Part shown: in pieces, positions 8,646-17,136 of the stretch
Numbering within the stretch: the stretch's first letter is position 1
How the letters are laid out: each line of letters begins with the position of its first letter
From: Bacteroidota bacterium
GTDB lineage: Bacteria; Bacteroidota; Rhodothermia; Rhodothermales; UBA10348
Assembly (NCBI GenBank): GCA_029262855.1
Contig: JAJCYP010000123.1
Location: 1 to 64,000, forward strand
Direction of reading: 5' to 3'
DNA length: 64,000 nucleotides
The notes under the pieces: model-generated
Databases searched by the model: none
Seen by the model: only the letters and a program-made list of their open reading frames with translations
Told to the model about the DNA's origin: nothing
Program-made: the position numbers and the translations under genes

Positions 8646-9807
8646 CGACACCCTTCTGAACCTGGATCCGAGGCATCCCTACGGCGCCGCAGCGCCACCG
8701 CTGCATCAGACATCGACATTCGGGTTCGAGAGCTGGGAGGCCATCGACGCCGCGTTCGACGACCGCGCCGGCACCCCCATCTACTCCCGCCAACTGAATC
8801 CGACCGTACAATTGGCGGAGTCCAAGCTGGCCGCTCTTGCGAGGGCCGAATCAGCGCGCCTGTTCGGCAGCGGGATGGCCGCCATCAGCGCGGCCATTCT
8901 GCACTGCGTGGGGACTGGCGATCACATCATCACCATCAAGAACGTCTACGGCCCGGCGGCCAACTTCATGGCGTCCTATCTCCCGCAAAAGACGGGTGTG
9001 ACGACCAGTTTTGTGGCGGGTGATGTCGGCGATTTCGATGGTGCCTGGACCGACCGTACCAAACTGGTCTATCTGGAGTCTCCCTCATCGGCCGTGTTCG
9101 GGCTTCAGGACATCGAAGCCATCTCCCGACTGGCCCACGCCCGCGGCGCACGCGTCGTGGTTGACAACACCTGGGCGACGCCCGTTTTCCAGAAGACGCT
9201 GGCCATGGGGGCGGATTTGGAGGTCCACAGTGCTTCCAAATACCTCTGCGGCCACTCCGATGTGGTAGCCGGCGTGGTTCTTGGCTCGAAGAAGGACATG
9301 GATGCCATCGCGGTCAACGAGGGCGAATTGCTGGGGGCCAAGATGGCGCCTTTCGAGGCGTGGCTCCTGCTCCGAAGTCTGCGCACCTTGACCGCCAGAC
9401 TCGACCGCCATCAGGCGAACACCGCGCGAGTGGTCGACTTCCTGGACCGGCATCCGGGGATCAGCCTTATTCGATACCCGGGGCTCGCATCTTACCCCCA
9501 GGCCGACCTCGCCCGACGTCAGATGACCGGCTTTACGGGGCTTCTGGCGTTTCGCCTGGCAACTGCCGACCTCGCGTCCGTCAAACGCTTCTTCGACGCG
9601 CTGAAGATCTTCAACCGGGCGGTGTCGTGGGGCGGCCACGACAGCCTTGTGTACGCTCCGGCCATCAGTTATGCCAAGGAGCATCCCCCCGAGCGATTTG
9701 CCGAGATGGGGATCTCCGTGGGCGACATCCGCATTTCCGTTGGACTCGAGGATCCTGAAGACCTCATTGACGACCTTGACCAGGCCCTGAGCACGCTCGA
9801 TCACTGA
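8638..9807 (+). CDS. Cys/Met metabolism PLP-dependent enzyme (cystathionine gamma-synthase / methionine gamma-lyase family)
   Basis: 389 residues, the family's normal length. The start ATG at 8638 overlaps the stop of the transporter gene. Markers: the N-terminal PLHQTSTFGF, YSRQLNPTV, FGSGMAAISAAIL (phosphate-binding loop), YLESPSSAVFGLQDIEAI, VVDNTWATPVFQ (Asp contacting the pyridine N), and HSASKYLCGHSDVVAGVV with the Schiff-base lysine in SASKY. The enzymes carry out gamma- or beta-elimination or replacement on cystathionine, homocysteine or methionine. Sequence alone cannot separate synthase from lyase. The transporter partner favours a catabolic C-S lyase acting on an imported sulfur amino acid; this is inference. 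Confidence 0.88.
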   Translation: MRDDTLLNLDPRHPYGAAAPPLHQTSTFGFESWEAIDAAFDDRAGTPIYSRQLNPTVQLAESKLAALARAESARLFGSGMAAISAAILHCVGTGDHIITIKNVYGPAANFMASYLPQKTGVTTSFVAGDVGDFDGAWTDRTKLVYLESPSSAVFGLQDIEAISRLAHARGARVVVDNTWATPVFQKTLAMGADLEVHSASKYLCGHSDVVAGVVLGSKKDMDAIAVNEGELLGAKMAPFEAWLLLRSLRTLTARLDRHQANTARVVDFLDRHPGISLIRYPGLASYPQADLARRQMTGFTGLLAFRLATADLASVKRFFDALKIFNRAVSWGGHDSLVYAPAISYAKEHPPERFAEMGISVGDIRISVGLEDPEDLIDDLDQALSTLDH

Positions 9808-9914
9808 GCCGCCCCTACGACGCGACCTGGAGCCCGAACTACCTCATATTGCGTCTTTTGGGCGCAGTGACGCTTTGCGATTGAACGCCGTCTGGTGCCG
9901 CTCTATCATCTGTC

Positions 9915-10334
9915 ATGCCTCCTCCCCCCGACTCCGCCCTCACGTTCCAGCCGTTGGCCGTAGTGCGTTCGCTGATGGCGATCGCCCTCGGTTACGCGCT
10001 GCACGCCTATGCCCTCTATTGGATTACCGAGATGACGTGGGGCGGTCTCCTCGATGCCCCGTCGACCATTCTGGTGCCCGTAGCAGTGGTACTGCTTCTG
10101 CTCTCGATTGTAGTTGGCGGTGCCGTGGCCGGAAATCTCGCCGGACGCCGGCCGGGCGGGCATGGACTGGCCGTTGGCGCGCTGGCGTTGATTACGCTCG
10201 TCGCGGGCACGTTCAACCAGGACATGATTGAACCTGGGTGGTTCAGAATCGTCGGGGCCGTCGTGTCACTCCCCATGGCCTACCTCGGATCGGAGTTGTT
10301 GACGCCCAAGAAGATGCAGCCACGGCGCCGGTGA
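9915..10334 (+). CDS. Hypothetical four-helix membrane protein
   Basis: 139 residues. I do not recognise the family. Four hydrophobic segments can be seen at about residues 16-35, 52-74, 82-97 and 109-124; the second pair is joined by a short basic loop (GNLAGRRPGG). The C-terminus is basic (TPKKMQPRRR) and probably cytoplasmic. A single-gene unit with about 107 bases of upstream non-coding DNA. The layout resembles small TIGR04086-like or DUF-type integral membrane proteins, but no motif supports a name. Confidence 0.6.
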   Translation: MPPPPDSALTFQPLAVVRSLMAIALGYALHAYALYWITEMTWGGLLDAPSTILVPVAVVLLLLSIVVGGAVAGNLAGRRPGGHGLAVGALALITLVAGTFNQDMIEPGWFRIVGAVVSLPMAYLGSELLTPKKMQPRRR

Positions 10335-10373
10335 GCTCCGACTGAGGGGGAGCCACGACTTCGCGCCTGTCGG

Positions 10374-12821
10374 TCACTTCCGCACCGTCACCTCGTAGCT
10401 GGCGCCGGGCTTCGTGTCAAAGGCGATGCCCCCCGAATCCAATCGTCGGAATCGAACGCGATTACCGTCAGACCAGACTTCTCGCGCATCGATTCCCGAC
10501 AGCTCGACGGGATTTCCTTCGCGAGAGAGCACCGACATACGGGTGGCCTCGCCGCCCTGCCACTCGAGCCCAACCGTGAATCCGCCCCGCGCCCGAATAC
10601 CGGACACGGCACCCACGCTCCAAGTTGGCGCGAGCGCCGGCAGAACTTCGAGCACACCCCGGTCGGACTGCAAGAGCATCTCCCCGATTGCCGCTGTCAT
10701 CCCAAAGGAACCGTCTACCTGGAGAGTTCGACCGCAACGTGAAAACAGGTTTGGCAGCACATTGTCAGCCAGGTAGCGGACCAGCTGCTCCTCACCCTCG
10801 GCGGCCTGATGGAGCCGGGCACGCGCACCCACTTTGTGGGCGTACGACCACCCGCAGCCGCCCGTGCCCCGGAGGTCCATGCTTACCGACGCCGCGTCGG
10901 CGAACGCTGGAGTCGCATCGGGCGAAATTTCCTCGCCAGGATACACCCCCCAAAGGTGGGAGAGGTGCCTGTGCTCCGGCTCCACGTCGTCCCAGTCTTC
11001 GAGCCATTCCTGGAGCCGGCCCTGCCTGCCGATCTGATTGGGAGGCAGGCGATCCATCTGGGCAGCAATCTCGACCCTCAGGACAGGATCGGCATCCATG
11101 CGACTGGACCACTCCAGGAATCCCGCAAAAACAGCCCGCACAATATGGTTATCCATCGTCGGGCCCGGCTGCATCATGCGTCCCTTCAGAAACAGACCGC
11201 TGGTCTCGTCGAAATACCGGCCGTTTCCCGGATACGCAGGAAAGTTTTCGGGCGAATTGGAGGGCGCCGTGACCAACCAACCGGTGTCGGGATGCTCCAC
11301 CAGAATCTCCGACAGAAAAAGGGCCTGATCGCGCACCACCGGATACCAGCGTTCGAGAAATGCCGGGTCCGAATCGAAACGATCCCGCTCGATGAGGTGG
11401 GTGACCAGCCAGGCACCTCCCACAGGCCAGGCGCCCCACGAGGGCCCGTCCATCGGGGCGGCGGCACGCCAGAGATCCGTGTTTTGGTGGAGCACCCATC
11501 CATCGGCGCCCCAATGCTCGCGAGCCACCGAAACGCCGGTTTCTGAAACGTCGTCAATCAGCTCGTAGAGCGGCTCGGCGAGTTCGGGAAGGTTGGCCGT
11601 TTCAGCCGGCCAGTAGTTCATCGGAAGATTGATGTTCACCGTGTACTTGGAGTCCCAGGAGGGGTTGGGATCCTCATTCCAGATCCCCTGCAGATTCGCC
11701 GCCTGTGTGCCAGGGCGCGAACTGGCCATCAACAGATAACGGCCCCACTGGTAGGTGAGGGCGAACAGACCGGGGTCGGGAATGGAGTCCAGGGCCGCCA
11801 GCCGATCGTCCGTCATCAGGGGCGAAGACGCGGACGGTCCCGCGCCAATCCAGACCCGCCTGAACAGCCGGCGATGGTCCTCGGTGTGCGCTGCCTTCAG
11901 CGTCGCGTAGGGGACGCCTGCCACGCCATCGAGAGCCGCAGCGACACGGGCCGCCGGGGCGGCACTGGTGTCGTTGTAATCGACGAAGGAAGTCGCGGCC
12001 GCAAAGATCAGGGTCACGGCGTTGGCGCCCCGAACCTTCAGGGTCCTGTAGTCCACGTCAGTCGTGCCACCCTCTGCCCGGGCGGTCAGACGACCCTCGT
12101 ACGTCAGGGCTCCGGTCACGCCGAGATAGTCTGAGTTCTTCCCGGTCACTCGGAGGGTATCGGGCCCGAGTCCATCCATTCGGAAGTAGTCGGTCCCATA
12201 GTTCGAGTGCGCCGGATTGCGAACCCCATGCAGCGTGACGTCGAAGTTCAAGGCGGCCGATTCGCTCGCCTCCAGGCGCATCACCAAGACCTGGGAGGGT
12301 TCGCTCGAAAAGGTGGTCCGGGTGAATGTCGTCCCATCCACCGAATAGCGAATGCGCACCGTTCCGGCGTCCATGTCCAGTTCGCGTGAGTAGTCCGTGG
12401 CCGCCTCGTGACCCGGGAAATCCAGCCACAGAGTCCCAAAAGGCTGGTATTTCTGCTGTTCGTAAGGCACTCCCATCATGGTCCGCCCAAACAGGTCGTG
12501 GGCCTTCTCGATGTCCCCGGCAAAGAGCAATCGGCGGATCTCGGGCAGGGCCTTGGCACCTCCTTCTACCGTGGGGTCATAGGGCCCACCGGTCCATAGC
12601 GTTTCCTCGTTCAATGCCAGACGCTCGCGGCCCGGAATTCCATAGACCATCGCGCCCAGGCGGCCATTGCCAACGGGTAGCGCCTCATTCCAGGCCGCGG
12701 CGGGCTCATCGTAAACCAATCGGTATTGCGTCCAATCCTGATCCCCGGCCTGCGCGAACGCCAGTGCCGGGAACGCGGCTCCGGACATGCCGAGCAGGAT
12801 CAAACACGCGAAGAAACGCAT
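10374..12821 (-). CDS. Glycoside hydrolase family 95 (alpha-L-fucosidase type), exported
   Basis: 815 residues from the ATG at 12821, which gives a clean signal peptide (about 24 residues, ending in Ala-Phe-Ala-Gln). A GTG at 12845 is also possible. Markers of GH95: near the N-terminus PAAAWNEALPVGNGRLGAMV, GRERLALNEETLWTGGP, then YQPFGTLWLDFPG; in the (alpha/alpha)6 barrel NLQGIWNEDPNPSWDSKYTVN, NMNYWPAE-like NLPMNYWPAETANL, HRHLSHLWGVYPG, and DGSFGMTAAIGEMLLQS. GH95 enzymes release terminal alpha-L-fucose or L-galactose, using Asn-activated water. No SusC/SusD pair or sulfatase is nearby. The gene follows the amidohydrolase gene with a gap of 26 bases (2 if the GTG is used), so the two form an operon. 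Confidence 0.92.
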   Translation of the reverse strand: MRFFACLILLGMSGAAFPALAFAQAGDQDWTQYRLVYDEPAAAWNEALPVGNGRLGAMVYGIPGRERLALNEETLWTGGPYDPTVEGGAKALPEIRRLLFAGDIEKAHDLFGRTMMGVPYEQQKYQPFGTLWLDFPGHEAATDYSRELDMDAGTVRIRYSVDGTTFTRTTFSSEPSQVLVMRLEASESAALNFDVTLHGVRNPAHSNYGTDYFRMDGLGPDTLRVTGKNSDYLGVTGALTYEGRLTARAEGGTTDVDYRTLKVRGANAVTLIFAAATSFVDYNDTSAAPAARVAAALDGVAGVPYATLKAAHTEDHRRLFRRVWIGAGPSASSPLMTDDRLAALDSIPDPGLFALTYQWGRYLLMASSRPGTQAANLQGIWNEDPNPSWDSKYTVNINLPMNYWPAETANLPELAEPLYELIDDVSETGVSVAREHWGADGWVLHQNTDLWRAAAPMDGPSWGAWPVGGAWLVTHLIERDRFDSDPAFLERWYPVVRDQALFLSEILVEHPDTGWLVTAPSNSPENFPAYPGNGRYFDETSGLFLKGRMMQPGPTMDNHIVRAVFAGFLEWSSRMDADPVLRVEIAAQMDRLPPNQIGRQGRLQEWLEDWDDVEPEHRHLSHLWGVYPGEEISPDATPAFADAASVSMDLRGTGGCGWSYAHKVGARARLHQAAEGEEQLVRYLADNVLPNLFSRCGRTLQVDGSFGMTAAIGEMLLQSDRGVLEVLPALAPTWSVGAVSGIRARGGFTVGLEWQGGEATRMSVLSREGNPVELSGIDAREVWSDGNRVRFRRLDSGGIAFDTKPGASYEVTVRK

Positions 12822-12847
12822 CGCCGACAATTTGACCAGAGTCACGA

Positions 12848-14431
12848 CTACCTCTTGATGGTCTCGATGAACATGGGCATGGGGCCGGCCTGGAGCTCTT
12901 CGGCCGCCTTGGCCGCATCGACCATTTGACGCACGTCCTCGAGTAGTTGCCGCGCATCGAACACGATCCCGTCCTTGATTGTCCACCGCACGCCGCCCAC
13001 GCGCTCGACCTCTCCCGTTTCGTCGTTCAGTTTCACTGCACCCGTACCGTAGAGCACCTTGAGGTTCTCCAGGGGGTTCTCGGGCACGATGACGAAGTCG
13101 GCACGCTTGCCAACCTGGATCGACCCGATCTCGTCGTCGGCGCCCAGCGCCTCGGCCGCAAGAATGGTGGCGGACCGGATTACCTCGAGCGGATGAAACC
13201 CGGCCTCGCGCAGCAACTCCATCTCCTGGATGTATCCGAACCCGTAGAGATTGTAGATGTAGCCCGAGTCGCTGCCCAGCGTCACTCGGCCACCGCGGTT
13301 CTTGTACTCGTTCAGGAAGGTCATCCAGAGGCGATAGTTCTCCTTCCAGTCCATCTCGTTTTCGGTGGTCCAGTAGAACCAGTACGAGCCGTGGGCCGCT
13401 CGCCCGGGTCGGTAGAAACGCCAGAGTGACGGCATGGTGTATTCAGAGTGCCACGGCCGACGCTGCTGGGCATCGAGATCCCTGCTGGCCAGATACGCCA
13501 CCATGGTGGGGTCGATGGTAAAATCGAGCGCCAGGAGCGAGTCCATGACCGCGTTCCAGTGCGGACTGAAGGGCTTGGCCGCCTGTTTCCAGAGCTTGCC
13601 GGCCTCGCTAAACCGATGCGCCTCGTTGAGGTAGTTGTAGTCCAGCCGGTAGTGCTGGATTACGCGGTCCTCGAAAAGAGCCTCCGGCAGGCCGTACCAA
13701 TGCTCCATTGAGGTCAGCCCAGCCGTCGCGGTTTGCAGGACGTTCATGCGCGTCACGTCAAGCTGCGCGTGATGCTCCGTGCCCTTCAGGCCCTGCTTTG
13801 TCATTTCGTCCAGGGCGGCCCTCATAATCGGAGGAGGCGCCCCGAAGAACTTGATGCCGTCTGCGCCCTTGGCCGCGATGAATCGAACCCACTCACGGGC
13901 GTCTTCGGGCGTCGTGATGGGACGTCCGAAACCCGATCCAAAAACCGGATAGGTATAGAATCGGGGTGCCGTAATGGCATTCTCGGTCGAGAGTCGTTTC
14001 TGCTCGAGAAGCCAGTCAGGGTCGCCGCCGCTGGGTTCTCGGGTGGTAGTGATACCATGCGCCAGCCAGAGTTTTCTGACGTAGTCCACCGGGACGTCCT
14101 GACCGGATCCGGGGCGATGTGTATGCCCGTGCATGTCCACGAAGCCGGGCAGGATGTACATGCCGGAGGCGTCGATTTCACGATCTCCGGGAGCCGGCCT
14201 TCGTGTGGGATCGATCGGGAGACCCGGATAGCCGACGTTTCGTATCTCGACAATGCGATTGCCCTCGACCACGATATCGACAGGACCGATGGGCGGAGCC
14301 CCGGCCCCATCGATCATAGTCCCGCCGCGGAGGACCAGCCGTTGGTACGGGCCCTCTCCGACCGAAGGAGCCTCTTGGGCGGCAGCCAGCGTGCTGGCGA
14401 GTAGACATAGGGCCAAGAACAGGGGGCGCAT
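12848..14431 (-). CDS. Exported amidohydrolase-family protein
   Basis: 527 residues with a signal peptide (residues about 1-18, ending AAAQ). The amidohydrolase TIM barrel starts with LRGGTMIDGAGAPPIGPVDIVVEGNRI and the metal motif FVDMHGHTH (H-x-H after the first strand). Further markers are IKFFGAPPPI (site of the usual carboxylated Lys or Glu), TEHHAQLD, GSDSGYIYNLYGFG (Asp ligand region) and the C-terminal DEIGSIQVGKRADFVIV, which returns to the beta-sandwich. These proteins hydrolyse amide or ester bonds in cyclic or peptide substrates; the substrate is not predictable. It is the first gene of a unit with the GH95 gene and is divergent from the S9 peptidase gene across 143 bases. Confidence 0.88.
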   Translation of the reverse strand: MRPLFLALCLLASTLAAAQEAPSVGEGPYQRLVLRGGTMIDGAGAPPIGPVDIVVEGNRIVEIRNVGYPGLPIDPTRRPAPGDREIDASGMYILPGFVDMHGHTHRPGSGQDVPVDYVRKLWLAHGITTTREPSGGDPDWLLEQKRLSTENAITAPRFYTYPVFGSGFGRPITTPEDAREWVRFIAAKGADGIKFFGAPPPIMRAALDEMTKQGLKGTEHHAQLDVTRMNVLQTATAGLTSMEHWYGLPEALFEDRVIQHYRLDYNYLNEAHRFSEAGKLWKQAAKPFSPHWNAVMDSLLALDFTIDPTMVAYLASRDLDAQQRRPWHSEYTMPSLWRFYRPGRAAHGSYWFYWTTENEMDWKENYRLWMTFLNEYKNRGGRVTLGSDSGYIYNLYGFGYIQEMELLREAGFHPLEVIRSATILAAEALGADDEIGSIQVGKRADFVIVPENPLENLKVLYGTGAVKLNDETGEVERVGGVRWTIKDGIVFDARQLLEDVRQMVDAAKAAEELQAGPMPMFIETIKR

Positions 14432-14458
14432 GGCAATCGGTATTTACTTGCCGGCAAC

Positions 14459-14565
14459 CTACGACGCGCGGAACCGCTGCAACAGTCGGAGCGAGGGGCG
14501 CGTAGTTGATCCACGCCCCGTAGCCAGTTTTCAGCGCGTCGCGTAGATTCCGGGATCACCCTACG
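14459..14565. other. Cluster of five CTACG/CGTAG pentamers in a divergent promoter region
   Basis: The 143-base gap between the divergent amidohydrolase and S9 peptidase genes carries CTACG or its complement CGTAG at 14459, 14501, 14519, 14542 and 14561. Two of these have the extended form ACCTACGA or CCTACGA. By chance about 0.2 copies would be expected in this length. The arrangement could be a repeated operator controlling both genes, but no known regulator motif matches. Function is speculative. Confidence 0.3.
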
Positions 14566-14574
14566 ATTCTCGCA

Positions 14575-16617
14575 ATGCGCCCACTCCTGATCCTCTTTCT
14601 CGTCGCCGGCCTCAGCAGCCAGGCATTCGCCCAGTCGGAAGTCTTCCGCCCAAGGGACGTCTTCGAACTGGAGCGTGCGAACGATCCGCAGATTTCGCCG
14701 GACGGAAGCCGCGTCGTCTACGTCCGCACCGGGTTCGACGTAATGACCGATGGATCACGGACTGCACTGTGGGTCATCAATGCCGACGGGTCGGGCCACC
14801 GGCCTCTGACCGACGGCACATACGGGGTCTCACAGCCGCGGTGGAGTCCCAGCGGTGACCGTATCGCCTACATTTCGGGCAAGGACGGACGAAGTCAGGT
14901 GTACGTCCGGTGGATGGACACGGGCGATGTGGCTGAGCTGACGGATCTGGAGCGCGGGCCTTCCGGCCTGTTGTGGTCGCCCGACGGCACGCAGATCGCG
15001 CTCACCATGTTCGTGCCTGCGGCCAGCCCGGGCCTGTCGGTTGACATGCCGGCCAAGCCGAAGGGTGCCGATTGGGGGCCCGACTGGAAGTTCGTTGACG
15101 AGATGAACTACAGAAGCGATGGAAGGCAGGGCTTTGTAGAGGCCGGGGCGACACAGTTTTTCATTATTCCTGCCGAGGGCGGGACCCCTCGCCAGATCAC
15201 CTTTGGCCCTCACTATCTCCGCGGCGCCGCGTGGACCCCGGACGGCAAGGCGCTCATCGTCGGGGCGAACCGGCGAGCAGATTTCGAGGTCGAGGCGCGC
15301 GATTCGGAGGTCTACCGGGTTGACCTGGCCACGGGAGCCTTTACTCAACTGACAGAGCGTTACGGCCCTGATACTGGCCCGGCCGTGTCTCGTGATGGCC
15401 GAATTGCGTACCGCGGGTACGACGACAACTATATGGGGTACATGCAGAATAGGCTGTACGTCATGGAAGCCGACGGCTCCGGAAGCCGCGAAATCCTTCC
15501 GGATTTGGACCGGTCTGTGGGTCAGATGCAGTGGAGCGCCGACGGGCGCAGTCTCCTGATCGGATATACGGATGAGGGGATGGGACGCCTTGCGAAAGTC
15601 TCCCTTGACGGAGACCTGGAGACCCTGCCGGGGAATGTGGGCGGTAGTTCAATCAGCAGGCCGTATTCCGGTGGATCCTCGAGTTTCGCTCGAACGGGCG
15701 CCTACGCCTTCACGTCCGGCACGCCTACCAGGCCGGCCGACCTCTGGTACGGCAGTCCGCGCGGCGAATTGCGTCAGCTCACCTTCCTGAACGAGGACCT
15801 GCTGGGATCCCGATCGCTTGGTCAGGTGGAAGAAGTCTGGTACGAATCCAGCTTTGATGGCGAACGCATCCATGGATGGGTGGTCACGCCCCCGGGCTTC
15901 GATCCGTCCCGCAAATATCCCCTCATTCTGGAAATCCACGGCGGGCCGTTCTCCAGTTACGGACCCTTCTTCTCAGCCGAGAACCAACTCTACGCAGCCA
16001 AGGGGTACGTGGTGCTTTACACGAACCCCCGCGGATCAACCAGCTATGGCGCGGACTTTGGCAATCTGATCCACCACGCCTACCCAGGGAACGACTACGA
16101 CGACCTGATGAGCGGTGTGGACCTCCTCGTGGATCGGGGATACATCGACGAGGATCAACTCTTCGTGACCGGCGGGTCTGGCGGCGGCGTGTTGACGTCC
16201 TGGATCATCGGAAAGACCACCCGCTTCCGCGCGGCCGTGGTCCAGAAGCCGGTCATCAACTGGTACAGCTTCGTGCTCAATTCCGATGGACTGGCAACCT
16301 TCTGGAAGTACTGGTTCCCCGGCCCGCCGTGGGAGCATCAGGAGCACTACATGGCCCGGTCGCCCATTTCGCTCATCGGAAACGTGGAGACCCCGACCAT
16401 GCTCATTACCGGGGAGCGGGACTACAGGACCCCGATGTCTGAATCCGAGCAGTACTACGGGGCTCTGAAGATCAAGGGCGTCGAGGCGTCGCTGGTTCGC
16501 GTTCCGGATGCTTCGCACGGCATCGCCTCCAAGCCGAGCAATCTGATCGCCAAGAACAGCCACGTCCTGGCTTGGTTTGACAAGTACAGGGCGACCGTAG
16601 TCGAAGCTTCGCGGTAA
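14575..16617 (+). CDS. S9 family serine peptidase (acylaminoacyl-peptidase / DPP type), exported
   Basis: 680 residues with a short signal peptide (about residues 1-19, ending AFAQ). The first about 400 residues contain repeated beta-propeller blades with the TolB/PD40 pattern (PQISPDGSRVVYVR, PRWSPSGDRIAYIS, LLWSPDGTQIAL, AAWTPDGKALIV). The alpha/beta hydrolase part follows, with LEIHGGPFSSYG (oxyanion region), the nucleophile elbow GGSGGG (Ser535), Asp616 in GERDYRTP and His648 in DASHG. All three residues of the Ser-Asp-His triad are present and in S9 order, so the enzyme should be active. It cleaves short peptides, probably in the periplasm. No tandem gene follows within 60 bases. Confidence 0.93.
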   Translation: MRPLLILFLVAGLSSQAFAQSEVFRPRDVFELERANDPQISPDGSRVVYVRTGFDVMTDGSRTALWVINADGSGHRPLTDGTYGVSQPRWSPSGDRIAYISGKDGRSQVYVRWMDTGDVAELTDLERGPSGLLWSPDGTQIALTMFVPAASPGLSVDMPAKPKGADWGPDWKFVDEMNYRSDGRQGFVEAGATQFFIIPAEGGTPRQITFGPHYLRGAAWTPDGKALIVGANRRADFEVEARDSEVYRVDLATGAFTQLTERYGPDTGPAVSRDGRIAYRGYDDNYMGYMQNRLYVMEADGSGSREILPDLDRSVGQMQWSADGRSLLIGYTDEGMGRLAKVSLDGDLETLPGNVGGSSISRPYSGGSSSFARTGAYAFTSGTPTRPADLWYGSPRGELRQLTFLNEDLLGSRSLGQVEEVWYESSFDGERIHGWVVTPPGFDPSRKYPLILEIHGGPFSSYGPFFSAENQLYAAKGYVVLYTNPRGSTSYGADFGNLIHHAYPGNDYDDLMSGVDLLVDRGYIDEDQLFVTGGSGGGVLTSWIIGKTTRFRAAVVQKPVINWYSFVLNSDGLATFWKYWFPGPPWEHQEHYMARSPISLIGNVETPTMLITGERDYRTPMSESEQYYGALKIKGVEASLVRVPDASHGIASKPSNLIAKNSHVLAWFDKYRATVVEASR

Positions 16618-16677
16618 TAACTGCAACTCCTGGCAGGGTAGATCCGAATACCACCGCACATCAATCTCTCCCCGGTC

Positions 16678-17136
16678 ATGTTGCGTAGACTTCTTTCTCT
16701 CGCGGCCCTTGTCGCCTTTTCCCTTACGGCTCAAGCCCAAACCAAGATCTCCCCGGACGATATCCCCGGTGAGTGGCAGTTGATCATCAGTCTCGACGAG
16801 GAACTCAGCGAGGCCGACAACGCGATTGAGCGCATGGCCATCAAGGCGGTCGGGGGACTGCTGGACGAAATCGATATCCGGCTGTTCTTCGAGGCAGATG
16901 GGGTCGCCCGACTCGGCGTGTATGCGTTCGACACGGAGGCCGATGTGGACGAGGACGGCCTGTCGTGGGAAATCACCCGTCACGGAGGACTCGTCCTTGG
17001 TGAGTCCGACCGGTTCGATTCGGGAGAGGACACCATCTTCTTCCGCGAAGGCGACTATCTGGTCGCTTACGAACAGAACGAAGACGGCAAGCCAGGAGCC
17101 CGTAAGAACCTGACCCTTCACCGCGTCGATTCTTGA
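16678..17136 (+). CDS. Exported protein of unknown function
   Basis: 152 residues. The N-terminus is a signal peptide (residues about 1-20, LTAQAQ cleavage region). The mature part is acidic, with DDIPGEWQLIISLDEELSEADNAIE, then LFFEADGVARLGVYAFDTEADV and a closing EDTIFFREGDYLVAYEQNED. The alternation of short beta strands with GEWQL and ARLGVYAF resembles lipocalin-like or DUF4488-like small beta barrels that measure ligand in the periplasm, but I cannot assign a family. Its stop codon overlaps the ATG of the SUMF1-like lipoprotein gene (TGATG), so the two proteins are probably made together. Confidence 0.65.
   Translation: MLRRLLSLAALVAFSLTAQAQTKISPDDIPGEWQLIISLDEELSEADNAIERMAIKAVGGLLDEIDIRLFFEADGVARLGVYAFDTEADVDEDGLSWEITRHGGLVLGESDRFDSGEDTIFFREGDYLVAYEQNEDGKPGARKNLTLHRVDS

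Noticed and set aside
10335-10353. Possible terminator hairpin (GCTCC ... GGAGC) between the small membrane gene and the GH95 gene
   Set aside because: Stem of only five pairs, nine-base loop and no T-run.
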